This document shows, piece by piece, positions 26,101 to 36,817 of a stretch of DNA of 64,000 nt. The stretch is from Lomentospora prolificans (lineage: Eukaryota; Ascomycota; Sordariomycetes; Microascales; Microascaceae). Numbering within the stretch: the stretch's first letter is position 1; each line of letters begins with the position of its first letter. The stretch is from the NCBI GenBank assembly GCA_029532625.1, contig JARFXM010000009.1:5445501-5509500 (forward strand), in the 5' to 3' direction. The position numbers and the translations under genes are program-made. The notes beneath the pieces were generated by a model, which was not told the DNA's origin, made no database searches, and saw nothing but the letters and a program-made list of their open reading frames with translations.

Positions 26101-27799
26101 GCCGACTTCTACTTTAGCCGTTTACCCCCAGAGCCTCTCTTTCCTTCCCGTCTCTCTCTAAACCGCTTGCCGTTCCTTCTACTCCAACACTTCTTGATCC
26201 TTTCGGATTATACCTCTCTTTTCTGACTCGCCTTTCGATATCTGGATATTGCCATTGCACACACCAATCTTTGTCTTTCTTCTTCACGGCGATCCAAGTG
26301 TCTCATTACGTCCCACTTGGCTTCCTTACCACCGACTTATACACCCAACATTTGGATAACCCGTTTTGTCGCAGATCGACCATTGACTTGATTTTCGCCT
26401 TTCGCTTCTGATATCAACAACTGATATATCAAGAGAGAATCTACTCCATTTCCCCTCGGCCGTCTTCGTATTCAGTCTTCCGGCGCTTCTGTCCAGTACC
26501 CCACGCTCTCGGCCCGTTTGGACTCTCTCAGGACTGGTTGGCTGTTGGCTTCTGGTCAGCAATATATACGCGCGGTTTCCGTCTTTCATATATGCACCGC
26601 AAGCCGTGTACCGAGTATCTTTTCTTTTGCTCGATACTCTCCTTTTCCCTTCCCAATTGACCCTGACTTGTTGAGGCTAAGCCGGCTTTGACAATATCGC
26701 AACAACCTTCGCCTTTCCCTTCTCCCTGGGCCACTCCTGACACGAGACCTTTTCTCCACACCTACCGGTATCAAGCACTCACTAGGCCTTGTCCCTCGAC
26801 AATCAATCTCCGCGCCCAGAAATTTCCCCGCGTAATAAGACCGGCGCCGCTTTTTAACACCTCGTTTTCCCGAATACCAACAACCTATCGTTGGCCACTT
26901 ACACCAGTTCGGCTCACGCCCCCCTCTTTAACTGCATCACGCCTTTCTTTCGACGCTCGCTCAACCGGAAGCGTGCCCGCCTTTCCATTGGATTTTAGCC
27001 CGGTGCTTTTGGGTGTGTGTGTGTGAGTGTGTGTGGGCGTGTTTGTGTGTAATCTTGGCTTGAATCCAGTCCAACTACCGACAACCCATACAGCAGGTAC
27101 AGGCTTCAATTTAACCAATAAGTCTTCTTCGACCCTTTCTTTCATTTCACGACGACGCCCAAGGAACTGCCCAAAGCCGCCATTTCTTGGCCCTCGAGGA
27201 AAACGAGGGAGAAAATTAGGACGGCCTGAGAGTTCCCGGAAATCACACGATCTGCCTCTCTTGCGCATCACCCGGAAAATCCGCCTATTTGGATGTAGCC
27301 TAGGCCGAGCCTTTCGTACACCCGCGTCTCAAATATATTCCCCGCCATCCTATCCCACGCCCGCCTTACTCTTCTCTTCCTCTGCCAGCTTTTTCTTTTC
27401 TGGTCCTGCTGCTCGACGTAAGACGGCTCTCTCCGTTTTTCGCTCCCCCCAGCCGGGCGAAGGACAATAGCCCAATCCGACACCGCGCGTGCTCCTATTC
27501 TTGGAATCTCCTAACCTGGTGAACGTTCCCCAGGACGCAGAGGCAATAGCACAGTCTATTATCATCCGTTATTCTCGAACCCGTTCCTCGACTGCGGCGT
27601 TCCTGGTTTAGATTTTGATATCCTCCTTGGGATATAAGCAACTGTCATCGTCAATCTGGGTCTCCTTGCGGCCTACCAAGGGTGAACCCCCTTCCTTCCG
27701 CGGTCTCTGGAAGGCCAGATCATTCCCCGGTTGTCCCCCTCTCACCATCTTTCTCCCCCAAAAGCTGTCAGCGGGCTTGACAGTACCCCGACATATCCA
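26101..27799 (+). promoter_or_regulatory. Long pyrimidine-rich leader/promoter of the tetraspan gene
   Basis: For about 1.7 kb the + strand is strikingly C/T-rich, a pattern common in fungal promoters and 5' leaders. Several short upstream ATG frames (for example 27027-27470, 147 codons) lie inside it and look non-conserved. A GT-repeat interrupts it at 27012-27050. Start sites and leader introns cannot be fixed by eye; the bias right up to the ATG at 27800 suggests a long transcribed leader. Confidence 0.45.
27012..27050 (+). repeat. Imperfect GT microsatellite
   Basis: A run of GT dinucleotides broken by single A, GG, C and TT changes, within the leader of the downstream membrane protein gene. 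Confidence 0.8.
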
Positions 27800-29242
27800 A
27801 TGGCGTTACCCCGGATCCTGCCCGTCGTTCTTGGCTCGACGGCCATCGTCTGCACCTCGGCCATCCTTGCGATACATATTATTCTAACGGGCCACACTCA
27901 CAATGGAGCTTCGGTGCGGGCGAGTGCGGTAGTTTCAGCTTCCCTCGAAGGTGTTGTGGTGCTGATTCTCTCGTATATCTTTGTCACTTACTTCCTCCTC
28001 ACCGCGCCCCAGCATTCGAAACGGTTCCAGAGCATATTCTTCGGCCTGAGCGTGGTTGCTTCTACACTGGCCACCATCGGCTCCGCGGTAACCATGGTCA
28101 TGCTCGGCAAATCCAAGTTTGGCACCGACGAACTCCTCGGAGCAAACCAGACGAGTTTTCTGATTGGGGCGTCGGTGGCGTTGGGAATCGCCTTTGCTTC
28201 GCAGCTCGTCTTCCTGGTTGTTCACTTTGTACTCATCCGGATACCACCCAATGGTATGGCAGAATCCCTCCATACCGACGAGGAAGAGACCCGCAGTGCT
28301 CGGGTCGAAGTCAAGTCGATCCCTTACACCGAAACTAGCCCAATGACGCAGAGGACGCGTGGTACTTCGGTCGAATCGCGTAGCCCTCCTTCTACCAGTA
28401 GCGGACGATCCGCTGTCGAGACTATGGGTTCATTCCGCACCTCTATCTCTGGCGTTGTACGACCTCTCTCGTCTCGTAAGTTACTCAGCAGGGAGAAACG
28501 ATCTGCCTCCCTCGACTCCAACGGATACCATGAGCAGCCTCGAACTACGGACGATGGCTTCGATTCATGGGACACCTCAGCGGTAGATCCTCAGAATAGA
28601 CAGACAGTGATGCAGTCGTCTTCGCCTACGCCTGGACGGTTCCTGGAAACTATTCCCGCCAGCCCGACAACCAGTAGGAGCCCCAGTCCAGGTTGTCCCC
28701 TAGACCTTGAGCCCCCTCGGAGTAGGAATCGAAGCCGAAGCTTTAGTCCTGCGGGCACGAGACTACCTCGCGCACCCTATGCGCAGTCTCCGAATAGCAG
28801 CGAGGCTCACATTCACCCTCTCTTCCGATCCGACTCGCCGACGCCGCCCCCGATGGCGACGCCCGGCACCATCGTCATGGCTGCCCCCAACGCTGGTCAA
28901 ATCATCTCGGATAGGCAGAGCATCCGCTCCCTGACCCGGATGAGGAGCGGCAGCCTTCCCACCGCGCCTAGCCCTCTTAGCCGCCAGGGCAGCTTCGACG
29001 ACTTTTCTCCTCTACGGCCCGCTCCCAGGGACTCTCCGCCCATTTCTATTCACGAGGCTCCAGAAGAGGACGAGCAGGCATCTCCGGAGCGTAAAATGAC
29101 TCCACCGATTCCTGACTGGATCTTGAGCGCGGGCACACGTACGAGTCTTACCGACTACAACAGCCGGCGCAATCGAAGTCAGTCGGACGCCCAACCGGCT
29201 CCTCAACAACAACAACAACAACAACAACAGCTACGGCTGTAG
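27800..29242 (+). CDS. Four-helix membrane protein with long disordered tail
   Basis: Intronless, 480 aa. Four hydrophobic helices fall in the first ~155 residues: VVLGSTAIVCTSAILAIHII, then SLEGVVVLILSYIFVTYFLL, a third around FFGLSVVASTLATIGSA and a fourth around ASVALGIAFASQLVFLVVHF. The remaining ~320 residues are hydrophilic, Ser/Pro/Arg-rich and probably cytosolic, with many SP and RSxS patterns suggesting multisite phosphorylation, and end in nine Gln. The ATG at 27800 is chosen because it immediately precedes helix 1; the frame is open upstream but without another ATG close by. I recognise it only as a conserved-type fungal membrane protein of unknown function; no catalytic motif is visible. 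Confidence 0.75.
   Translation: MALPRILPVVLGSTAIVCTSAILAIHIILTGHTHNGASVRASAVVSASLEGVVVLILSYIFVTYFLLTAPQHSKRFQSIFFGLSVVASTLATIGSAVTMVMLGKSKFGTDELLGANQTSFLIGASVALGIAFASQLVFLVVHFVLIRIPPNGMAESLHTDEEETRSARVEVKSIPYTETSPMTQRTRGTSVESRSPPSTSSGRSAVETMGSFRTSISGVVRPLSSRKLLSREKRSASLDSNGYHEQPRTTDDGFDSWDTSAVDPQNRQTVMQSSSPTPGRFLETIPASPTTSRSPSPGCPLDLEPPRSRNRSRSFSPAGTRLPRAPYAQSPNSSEAHIHPLFRSDSPTPPPMATPGTIVMAAPNAGQIISDRQSIRSLTRMRSGSLPTAPSPLSRQGSFDDFSPLRPAPRDSPPISIHEAPEEDEQASPERKMTPPIPDWILSAGTRTSLTDYNSRRNRSQSDAQPAPQQQQQQQQQLRL
29204..29230 (+). repeat. CAA/CAG microsatellite encoding polyglutamine
   Basis: Eight CAA and one CAG codon give nine Gln near the C-terminus of the membrane protein. This is a length-variable type of repeat. 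Confidence 0.9.
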
Positions 29243-31906
29243 ACAGTTCATGATATTAATGGTGGCATGAAAAGGGATCTTTTTATAATGTGACGGGATT
29301 GTATTTTGATGTGGATATTACGACACATTTCATGAACTGCATCAGTGCATGCCCGCCATTTAATTGGTTGGGGCGCATCGAACACTCGACATTTCCTATG
29401 TCTTCTTCATGTGTGTATGGGTAGCGGCGATTCGGGGTTACCGGGGGTATTCCTTTTTCTGATTTATTGGGTGGCTGGGACTGTGAGATACCATTTTTTC
29501 GACAACAGAGATGGATGCTAATTCCATGCTCTAATCCATTCCTTGATCATTTCTACAAGCCAGGCGTTGGTCTCTGGGGGTTGGGTAGATAGAGATGGTA
29601 AGTCATCAATGACGATGGCTCGCAAAGAATAGTATGAAACAATATGCACAAAAGCTTTAACACCTAGCAAGAAGATCATTCCGAATAGGTGGATGTGAGT
29701 GTCGATCTTGAAAGGTGTTTTGTTGTAGGCTAAACCGGCCGATCAGTTTAGGTTTCTCACGGGGCTGGATCAGATGATCGGCGGCGATGGGCCGGCGTGT
29801 TTTGATGGTGTTCCGATCTGGGAATCGAGGGGGCTTGGGACGGTGCTTCGATTCGGCCAGATTATCGTAGTGCATGAGCGCCCATTGTTAAAAAACTGCC
29901 ACTACACCGGGGTTGGATGGTGGAACCGTGCGGGGGAACATCGGAAGTTTACTGAGACTGGCAGAGCCTGACAACTTTCACGACGCGTGTGTGACATCTT
30001 TTTTAGAGAGCAAACGAGAGACAAAAAGGGGGTCTGGGGAGCACCGGTTCGTCTTGGAATAAGACATGGGGTTGGGGAGACGTGTGAGACTGCTGCATTT
30101 GCCTGCACTGTCTACTGTTCTTCCTTCTCGGAGTATTTTACATTTTTACCGTCTTCTTTGCTGTACTTGGAAGTGGATGGGGTGGTGATGGATGTCTGGT
30201 GATGAGGGGTTGGCTCTGAAGATGGCTAACGTGGTGGGGATAAAACGAAAGGCATCATTGCTACTAGTAGCGCTTTTCGGATTGTCGCGAGGGGGTGCAG
30301 ATTTACCAAGATTTTGAAACCAGGAGGGTTGGGAATAGTCCAACAAGCTAGTTTCTTCGTGATACAAGGAGGTGCGTGTTGCGATGGAGGAGTGCTAGGC
30401 CAATCAGAGCGGAAGGTGCAGGATGTGGTTCGTAGCCCTTGCAGGACGAGAGCATGCTCGAACAATGTCCAGGCAGGGAGTGCGTTTGATATTTTTGGGA
30501 GCGAAAGGCCTGGTGGACACGTTGGTGGAGTGAAGAGGGTTGCTGGTTGCTTTCTTTGGGTGCAGATGAAAGGCAGAACCGGTGTTTTGCAGTTTGGGAG
30601 AAACTGCAGGGTTTGGGTTACGTGTACGTGGGAGGTCTGTGGGAGGTGGACGCGGGGAGGTCTCACCGGCTCTCGAGATCGGAGGTGACGGAGGTCGGCC
30701 GGCGCTGGTGGATACGCCGCACTACGGAGAAGGCGGAGTGGAGGCCCGGCCCCCCGGAACAGAACGTGGTCTGCCTAAATATGGCGATTGACAAATATTA
30801 GGTTACAGCACGATTACTTTACAGTTATTCTTACTCCCCGTTTCTTCATGGTACTGAATAGAATACTGCTCTAGGCCTCCTGACCCGACCCTAGTGCGGA
30901 GAATCGGTCGTTGTCTCCGTCTGGGGCCTGCGCTGAGGGTGCGAGGGTACAGGGTACGAGAAGCAGGAGATTCCCCAGAGAGTGGGTAATACAGCCTTGA
31001 ATTCGGGGCCCTCCTCGCTATCGTCCCCATTGAAGCGCCTTCATCAATTGTCCTAGCACGTCGTAGGTCTGCGGTGCACACCCTTCCTCTTTCCTACTAG
31101 ATGGCGTGATCTGGTTCATTGGAATGGTATCTCACGGGGGCAGCCAAATCGGTTGGGTGCCCAGGCAATTGAGGCTAGCAGCAGCCCGGCCTCGAGGCTG
31201 AAACGCCAGGCTGCGGAGAGGACCAAGGGCGCCAACGACGCCAATAGCTGGCGGATCATCCCAACCGCATGGGTCGCCTTTCCTTGGGCCAACCCCTGAG
31301 CAAGTTGATACAGTTCCATTGTTGAACAACTAACTCAGCCATGAATGGACATTACAGCCGATAAGGAGTTGCAGTTTGGCAAGTATTACCTCCTCTGCTA
31401 TGAGGAAAAAAACAAGGTGTGGGGTGGGAGGAATGTCGATAGAGACTCGCTGGGGTAAATTTAGATAACGAAATTGGAAGAATATACAGGGAATTGATGG
31501 GAAAGTGTTACACCGGATCAGGGGATATGTTGATGGCGCCGAGCACCCCCGGCGCGGCCCGTGTGGTGTTGGTTCGCGGCCCAGATGAGCGACCTCAACC
31601 TGCATCTGTGTCTGCAAACGTAAGGTTTATTGCACCCTTCGCCGAGCGCAATTCAAGCGTGTAAGGAGGTTCTTTCCGATACATGCAAAGAGCTACTCGG
31701 CATGTTTTGTTTCCCGCGCTTTCCTCTTGCTCCTGTCCCCCGGCTTTTCTGTTTTCCTCTCCACGCCCTTGCTCACAAGCTTCGCGTACTCCGGCGTCCG
31801 TATTTAAACGACTGCTTTTGCTCCTCTTGATTTCCGTTCCAAGATGGCGAAGTGAATCCATCCGTATTTAAAATCCTATCAACCATTCCACCTTTCACAT
31901 TGCATC
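29243..31906. other. Intergenic region between tetraspan gene and dynamin pseudogene
   Basis: No gene recognised. The frames present (up to ~146 codons on the minus strand near 30226-30666) are compositional artefacts. The 3' end of the membrane-protein transcript and the former promoter of the dynamin copy must lie here. CTTTCACATTGCATC directly before 31907 looks like an ordinary fungal start context. Confidence 0.45.
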
Positions 31907-33974
31907 ATGAGTTCCGAAGACGCCTCTTTAAACCTTGACTCTGCTCTTGATGAGCTGAATGATCCCGACTCTAAATGACTCCTCGATACTATAGACAACC
32001 TCCGTGCTCGCCAAGTGGGCGAGATTATCGACCTCTCCCATATTATTGTTGTCGGCGACCAGTCGTCCGGCAAATCGTCCGTCTTGGACGCCACCTCTCA
32101 CGTTCGATTCCCGGTAAAGGGTGGCGTGTGTACTCGTTCGTGACAGAGTTCGTCCTCCGCTAATCCAACAGCTCAACCGTGGATATCAGAATCAGCTATC
32201 ACGGTTCGCCCGATTCTTCAGCCCAGTCACTTCATCAGACGGCCTTCGATAAGGATGCTCTCCCCGGCCTAATCGAGGAGGCCAAGGAGGCTCTGGGTAT
32301 CAAAGTGGGAGGCGCAAGGAAGTTCTCTAGGGACATGCTCTGAGTGAGAATAACCATGCCAGACGTCCCGTTCCTTACGCTCGTCGACCTTCCCGGCTAC
32401 TTCCACTCCGACACGGCCGACCAATCAATCGAGGACAAGTAAGTGGTTGACGCGCTCGTGTCGTCGTCCTACATGAGGCAGGAGAAAAGCATCATCGTCG
32501 CTGTAGTTTCCGCAAACCAGCAGCACGCTGGGCAAACCATTTCTCGGAATGAGCAAACTTCACGACCCGAAACGGGTGAGGACGTTGGGCGTGATCACCA
32601 AGCCTGACCTGGCCGAGGTTGGGTCCGACAACGAACGGACCTACCTGCAACTTGCGGCGAACAAGGAAGCGAGCGGCCCACCAGCTAATTCTAGGCTTGC
32701 ATGTGCTGCGCAACAAGAAGGAGAGCGAGGCGTCTCACTTGACTATAAGACGCATGACGAGAACGAGGCGAAATCTTTTAGCAAGGGTGACGTGGGCAGA
32801 TGTTCCCGCGCGGGGAAAGGGAGTCGCTACCCTCCGTAGGAAGCTCAGAAAAGATTCTCCTAGATCATATCCGGGAGACTTTGCCGGGTGTGATCAAAGA
32901 GCTGCAAGTGAAGCGGGAAGCGGGCGAAGCCGAGCTCAAGCAACTTGGGACGCCTAGATCCACGAGTAGGGGAGATGCGACCCTACCTCATCAAGATCGC
33001 CACGGAGGGTATCTGCAGTAACAGCTTCTTTGGCGGGCGCGATAGCAACGGAACGAAAGCTCCGGCCTAGGATCCAAAATCTTCATTCTGCGTTTGCCCT
33101 CGTGTTGTCTACCAAGGGCATGAAGCAGAGCATTGAAGAGTCCGATGTCTGGGGCCGGCCGATCCCATTCGCGACACCGGTTCCTGACCACCTAAAGCGC
33201 CTTCTCTGCTATTACGACTTTCCGGAGCCTAAATCTGTTTTCCGTCGGGATAAGGAGGACTTCAAAGACGGAGATCGCGCAAAGCGGGCTAATCACGAGA
33301 TCATCGAAGAATGGGCTGATGACATTTTTGACACCGAGTTTGGAACCGAGAAGATGATTGACATGATGGAGATATACTCCGAGGTACGTGTTTTCGTTTT
33401 CTCCCTACGAGCGGCTGAATATCATTCTAAGGATATGGGAAACTAGATGGCACAGAGGACCTTCATCGATACCATTACCAACCTCGCCACCGAGAGTTGT
33501 CTCATCAGAGAGATTCCGACGATACTCCCTCTATGACGAGCGAGCTCGAGAACGACCGGATCGAAAAGTTAACCTCAGAATCAGAAGAGATATCAAGTCA
33601 GAGAGAAGGCGCTTGGAGGCGTCGACGACCATGCTGAGAGACGGCGTCAAGCTTTGCCGGCAGTCTAGGCCTTCCACCAGAGCAGATGAGCGAGAGCCAT
33701 CTATACCGAGGGTAGAGGACGGCAGCCTAACACGGAGGAGCAGCACCCAGCTCAGAACACCCCAAGCGGCGCTGCGAAAGCGACACCGGATCAGTCGGCA
33801 AAGTCAACCAAGCAGCCGGGATCCCCCGCCAAAGCTGCCGTGGGGACGGAGTCTACTAATTCGACGAGCAAGTCGCAGTCCGTCCTCGCGACCGCCGGCG
33901 CGAATTCGGCGTCCGCTTCCTCGACTAACCAGCCGAAGAGTAATAATCTCTTTGGCGGCTTGGCGAAGAAATAA
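31907..33974 (+). pseudogene. Decayed dynamin-family GTPase (fungal Mx-like)
   Basis: Dynamin order is readable but broken. There is an N-terminal acidic lead-in; a G1 P-loop GDQSSGKSS near 32054; GGVCTR; a G3 region LVDLPGY near 32379; a G4 motif TKPD near 32605; stalk segments (LLDHIRETLPGVIKELQ, then FALVLSTKGMKQ); and a GED-like end (MAQRTFIDTITNLA) followed by a Ser/Thr/Ala-rich tail. In-frame stops occur at 31976, 32161, 32341 and 32440, each explained by a C-to-T change in a CGA or CAA codon. Frameshifts are visible near 32135 and 32542, with several more between 32680 and 32860, and part of the stalk is missing after ~33245. A 63-bp intron with intact ends remains at 33384-33446, so this is not a retrocopy. 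The active protein would be a membrane-remodelling GTPase; this copy cannot encode it. Confidence 0.85.
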
Positions 33975-34721
33975 CCCGCTGCTCCGGTCATCCTCGGAGA
34001 AATCCACTTCGGATCGCGCGCTGGAGAAAGAGGGGGTCTGCCACTTCGACTAATCAGTTCATATATTTGCGTCGACCTCTGCGAACCAGAGGCCTGCTGC
34101 TTCTACGACACTACCAGTGTACAAATTCAACAACTTCAAGACAATGAATTCTTCCACTTTGCCGAAAAAAGTCGGGGTCTCTGTTCGGAGGAGCTAACCT
34201 ATTTCGAATATGATCCATAGCAGTCCTGGTGAATCCGCAGCTGTTTAGGAACCCTGCGGCCTGTCCTCCCTTGCCATCAGTCTGCCATCATCCGGGTTCC
34301 GGGGCTACCTGAATAGTTTCTGCGGATTAGGACTAGGCCTCGGTATCTTTGAGGTCGTTCTGGGCTTCTCGGGCTCCTTGGTTTACCCCGTGTATTACAC
34401 GCTTCGTTACTGAAGAATCCGGGACTCACGGATAGGCTAAGGGGCAGAATATGAAAGAGGGAGGGCGCGATGGCATCGACGTCTTTGATATTGACTACAT
34501 TTCTTGATTACGAAGCCATGCAGGAGTTAGAGGACAATATAACCATCTAGCCTTGCTTGCGATATGTACAGGTGCTTCTGCGGATGGAACTGTACACTAC
34601 GCACGCCAGAGGTTCTGAGCTTGGCGTAGACAAGAGGGTGTTTGTAGGATAGATTTGCTGGTATGTTGTAGCTTTATTGCGGTGTATGCGTTGCACTCGT
34701 TGAATTTACTGTCTGGCTCTG

Positions 34722-34750
34722 TTTTTCTTTTAAAAAAAAAAAGAAAAAAA
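34722..34750. repeat. T-tract/A-tract inverted repeat
   Basis: TTTTTCTTTT is followed at once by an A run containing AAAAGAAAAA, giving a near-perfect foldback with no spacer. It lies ~750 bp downstream of the dynamin pseudogene. Confidence 0.6.
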
Positions 34751-35297
34751 GTCTCTACGCCTGGAATTTGTTTTACTCCCAAGACTGTTGTTCTCTCAGC
34801 CTAGGTTTCGGATCGAAACCTGGAGAAGTGTCTTCAATTCCTCTTGAGACACGTCTCTTAAAAACATCGTAAAGGGCCTATGCAAGTAAGATCTCCGAGA
34901 ACAGTCTTCCAAATCAGGAAAGCCGCACACCATCCGTCTCACGGAGGAACGCTTCAACATTTTATCACATCCCACCCACTACTTAGAGACCCCCAAAAGG
35001 ACCCCATCCCCACATGCGTACCACAGGTCCGGTATCTAGGCCCTGCCGTCTATCGCCGGATTTGGAAAGCACTAAATCAAAGGACCATGGCTTTGATTCG
35101 GGGTCCTTCTGTATGGAGAAGGCGTTCATGGCACCAGTGCCCCGGTGGCGCGGGCCTTTCGGGCGGTTTAAGTGTAAAGCGGAGCGGAGAGGACCCACTC
35201 CCGCGTTCTCAGGGTATCCGGCCTGTGAAATCTCCGGATTTGAGTGGAGCTAGCACGGGAAGAGCGGAGAATTTGGTTCATCAAATAGGTCATTCCT

Positions 35298-35358
35298 CTT
35301 AAATAGTTTTTTCTTTTTTTCTTTTTTTCTTTTTTCTTTTTTTTTTTTTTTTTTTTTT
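35298..35358 (+). repeat. Pyrimidine tract ending in 22 T
   Basis: A T-rich tract with periodic single C, finishing in 22 uninterrupted T at 35337-35358. The other strand would be a pure purine A/G tract. Confidence 0.85.
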
Positions 35359-36755
35359 GGCTCCTTTTCTTCTGACAAGAATTCGCGCGGACCTGTATTA
35401 CCGAGGACGATGTCGACTGGGAGGTGTTCAGTCGCCGAGGGTTTGGGAATTCTCACTGCACTGAGAGAATATTGGAGGGCACTAGGGGCATCGGGGGAGG
35501 ACAAAGAGGCCGTATCGGGTCGGGCCTTTGGGTAGGTGCATTCGGTGGGTTACTCGAGCTGTGACCTGAACAAGGTCTTGCGCGAGCCTCGAGGCGCACG
35601 TCGACGAGTAATACGGTAAAAAGGGATGGCAAGATATGACCCTGGGCGCAATGTGGTTTCGTCACACGTGATGTGAGAGGAATCTCAGGCATCCGTGGCT
35701 ATGATTGAACCCGTAGACGAAAACCGGGGCGAGCAATCTTCCTCACCGTCAAGACCCGGCAACTCCTTGTGTAAGTCGCCGGACGTGCACCGGCCCGATA
35801 TTCGGGTCGGACATCGGATAACTTTGAAGAGGTCTAGAGCCTATTATCCCCGACTTCTTTTCTCCGCCGGTGAATAATTTATTGGGTCACCGCCTTAACT
35901 TAGTAGCCACGTGGAAGCGCCTGGTGTCATGCCAAGACTGACGATATCGACAAGGTCCTGTTGCACGAGAGAAACTGCGCAAACTCCATGCCACGAAGCG
36001 TATAGGGCCGGTGGCGAAGGTGCGTTACGGGTACAAAATTCGTTGGGTCGATACTGGCGAGTAAGGAGCATTAGCACGAGGACGAGATTGATACATAGCG
36101 TCCTTTGGGCCGGAGGAGGCGTCGTTGCCCAATGGTGGTGGGTGCAAGGTGACGAGCGGGGGGGCTGAAAAGGCGGGATTGGAAAGAGACCGGAGCCAGC
36201 TGAAAGCGACGGTATCATAGGCCAAACCACTCAGGCGACAAGACGAAGGAGTGCCCGAAAAATCAATTGGCAGCCCATCGTTATTATGTCCGTTTTAGGG
36301 ATTCATATGGGAGGAGGGACAGGTAGAGGCGGCCACCTACCTCGAGTCGGCAGCCCACTCGATGTATTTGATCATGACCACAGGCACACGAAGCACGTTT
36401 CCGGGCAAGTCTAGGCGGAAGCATCATGTCTGAAGACGTGGACTGTCGGGTTCCTGCGGCTGCCGCTGCATGCGTCAGACCACGTCGGCCGAGGCCAAGT
36501 CATCGAGCGACACTCACAGCCTACTACCTCTCGGAGACTAACAAGGAGGGTCGGCTCGAAAATAAAGAGACGAGTGAAGAAGGTTTCTGCATTTACAGGT
36601 GCGATGAACTGATTCAGGAGGCCAACGAGGACAGCTGAATCAGCCACGAGGGAGTCAACGCCTGCGGCTGGTCGACAGCCATGGTGAGTTTCACGTCGTA
36701 TGTTGGACTCTCCGCGAGCAAGCAGGCCTGAAGAGGATGATTACGGACATTGACA

Positions 36756-36817
36756 AGGTCTTATAACTTTTTTTTTCTTTTAAGAAAAAAGAGAAAAAAA
36801 AAAAAAATCTTAAGACC
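36756..36817. repeat. Palindrome with AGGTCTTA/TAAGACCT ends
   Basis: Perfect 8-nt outer arms enclose a T-rich half (with TTTTCTTTT) and an A-rich half (with AAGAAAAAAGAG). The whole can fold into a long A/T hairpin, resembling in its core the shorter palindrome at 34722-34750. Confidence 0.55.

Noticed and set aside
32436..32450. GTAAGT at 32439 in the dynamin pseudogene as an intron donor
   Set aside because: Coding similarity continues directly in frame on both sides, so the TAA is better read as a mutated Gln codon than as a splice site.
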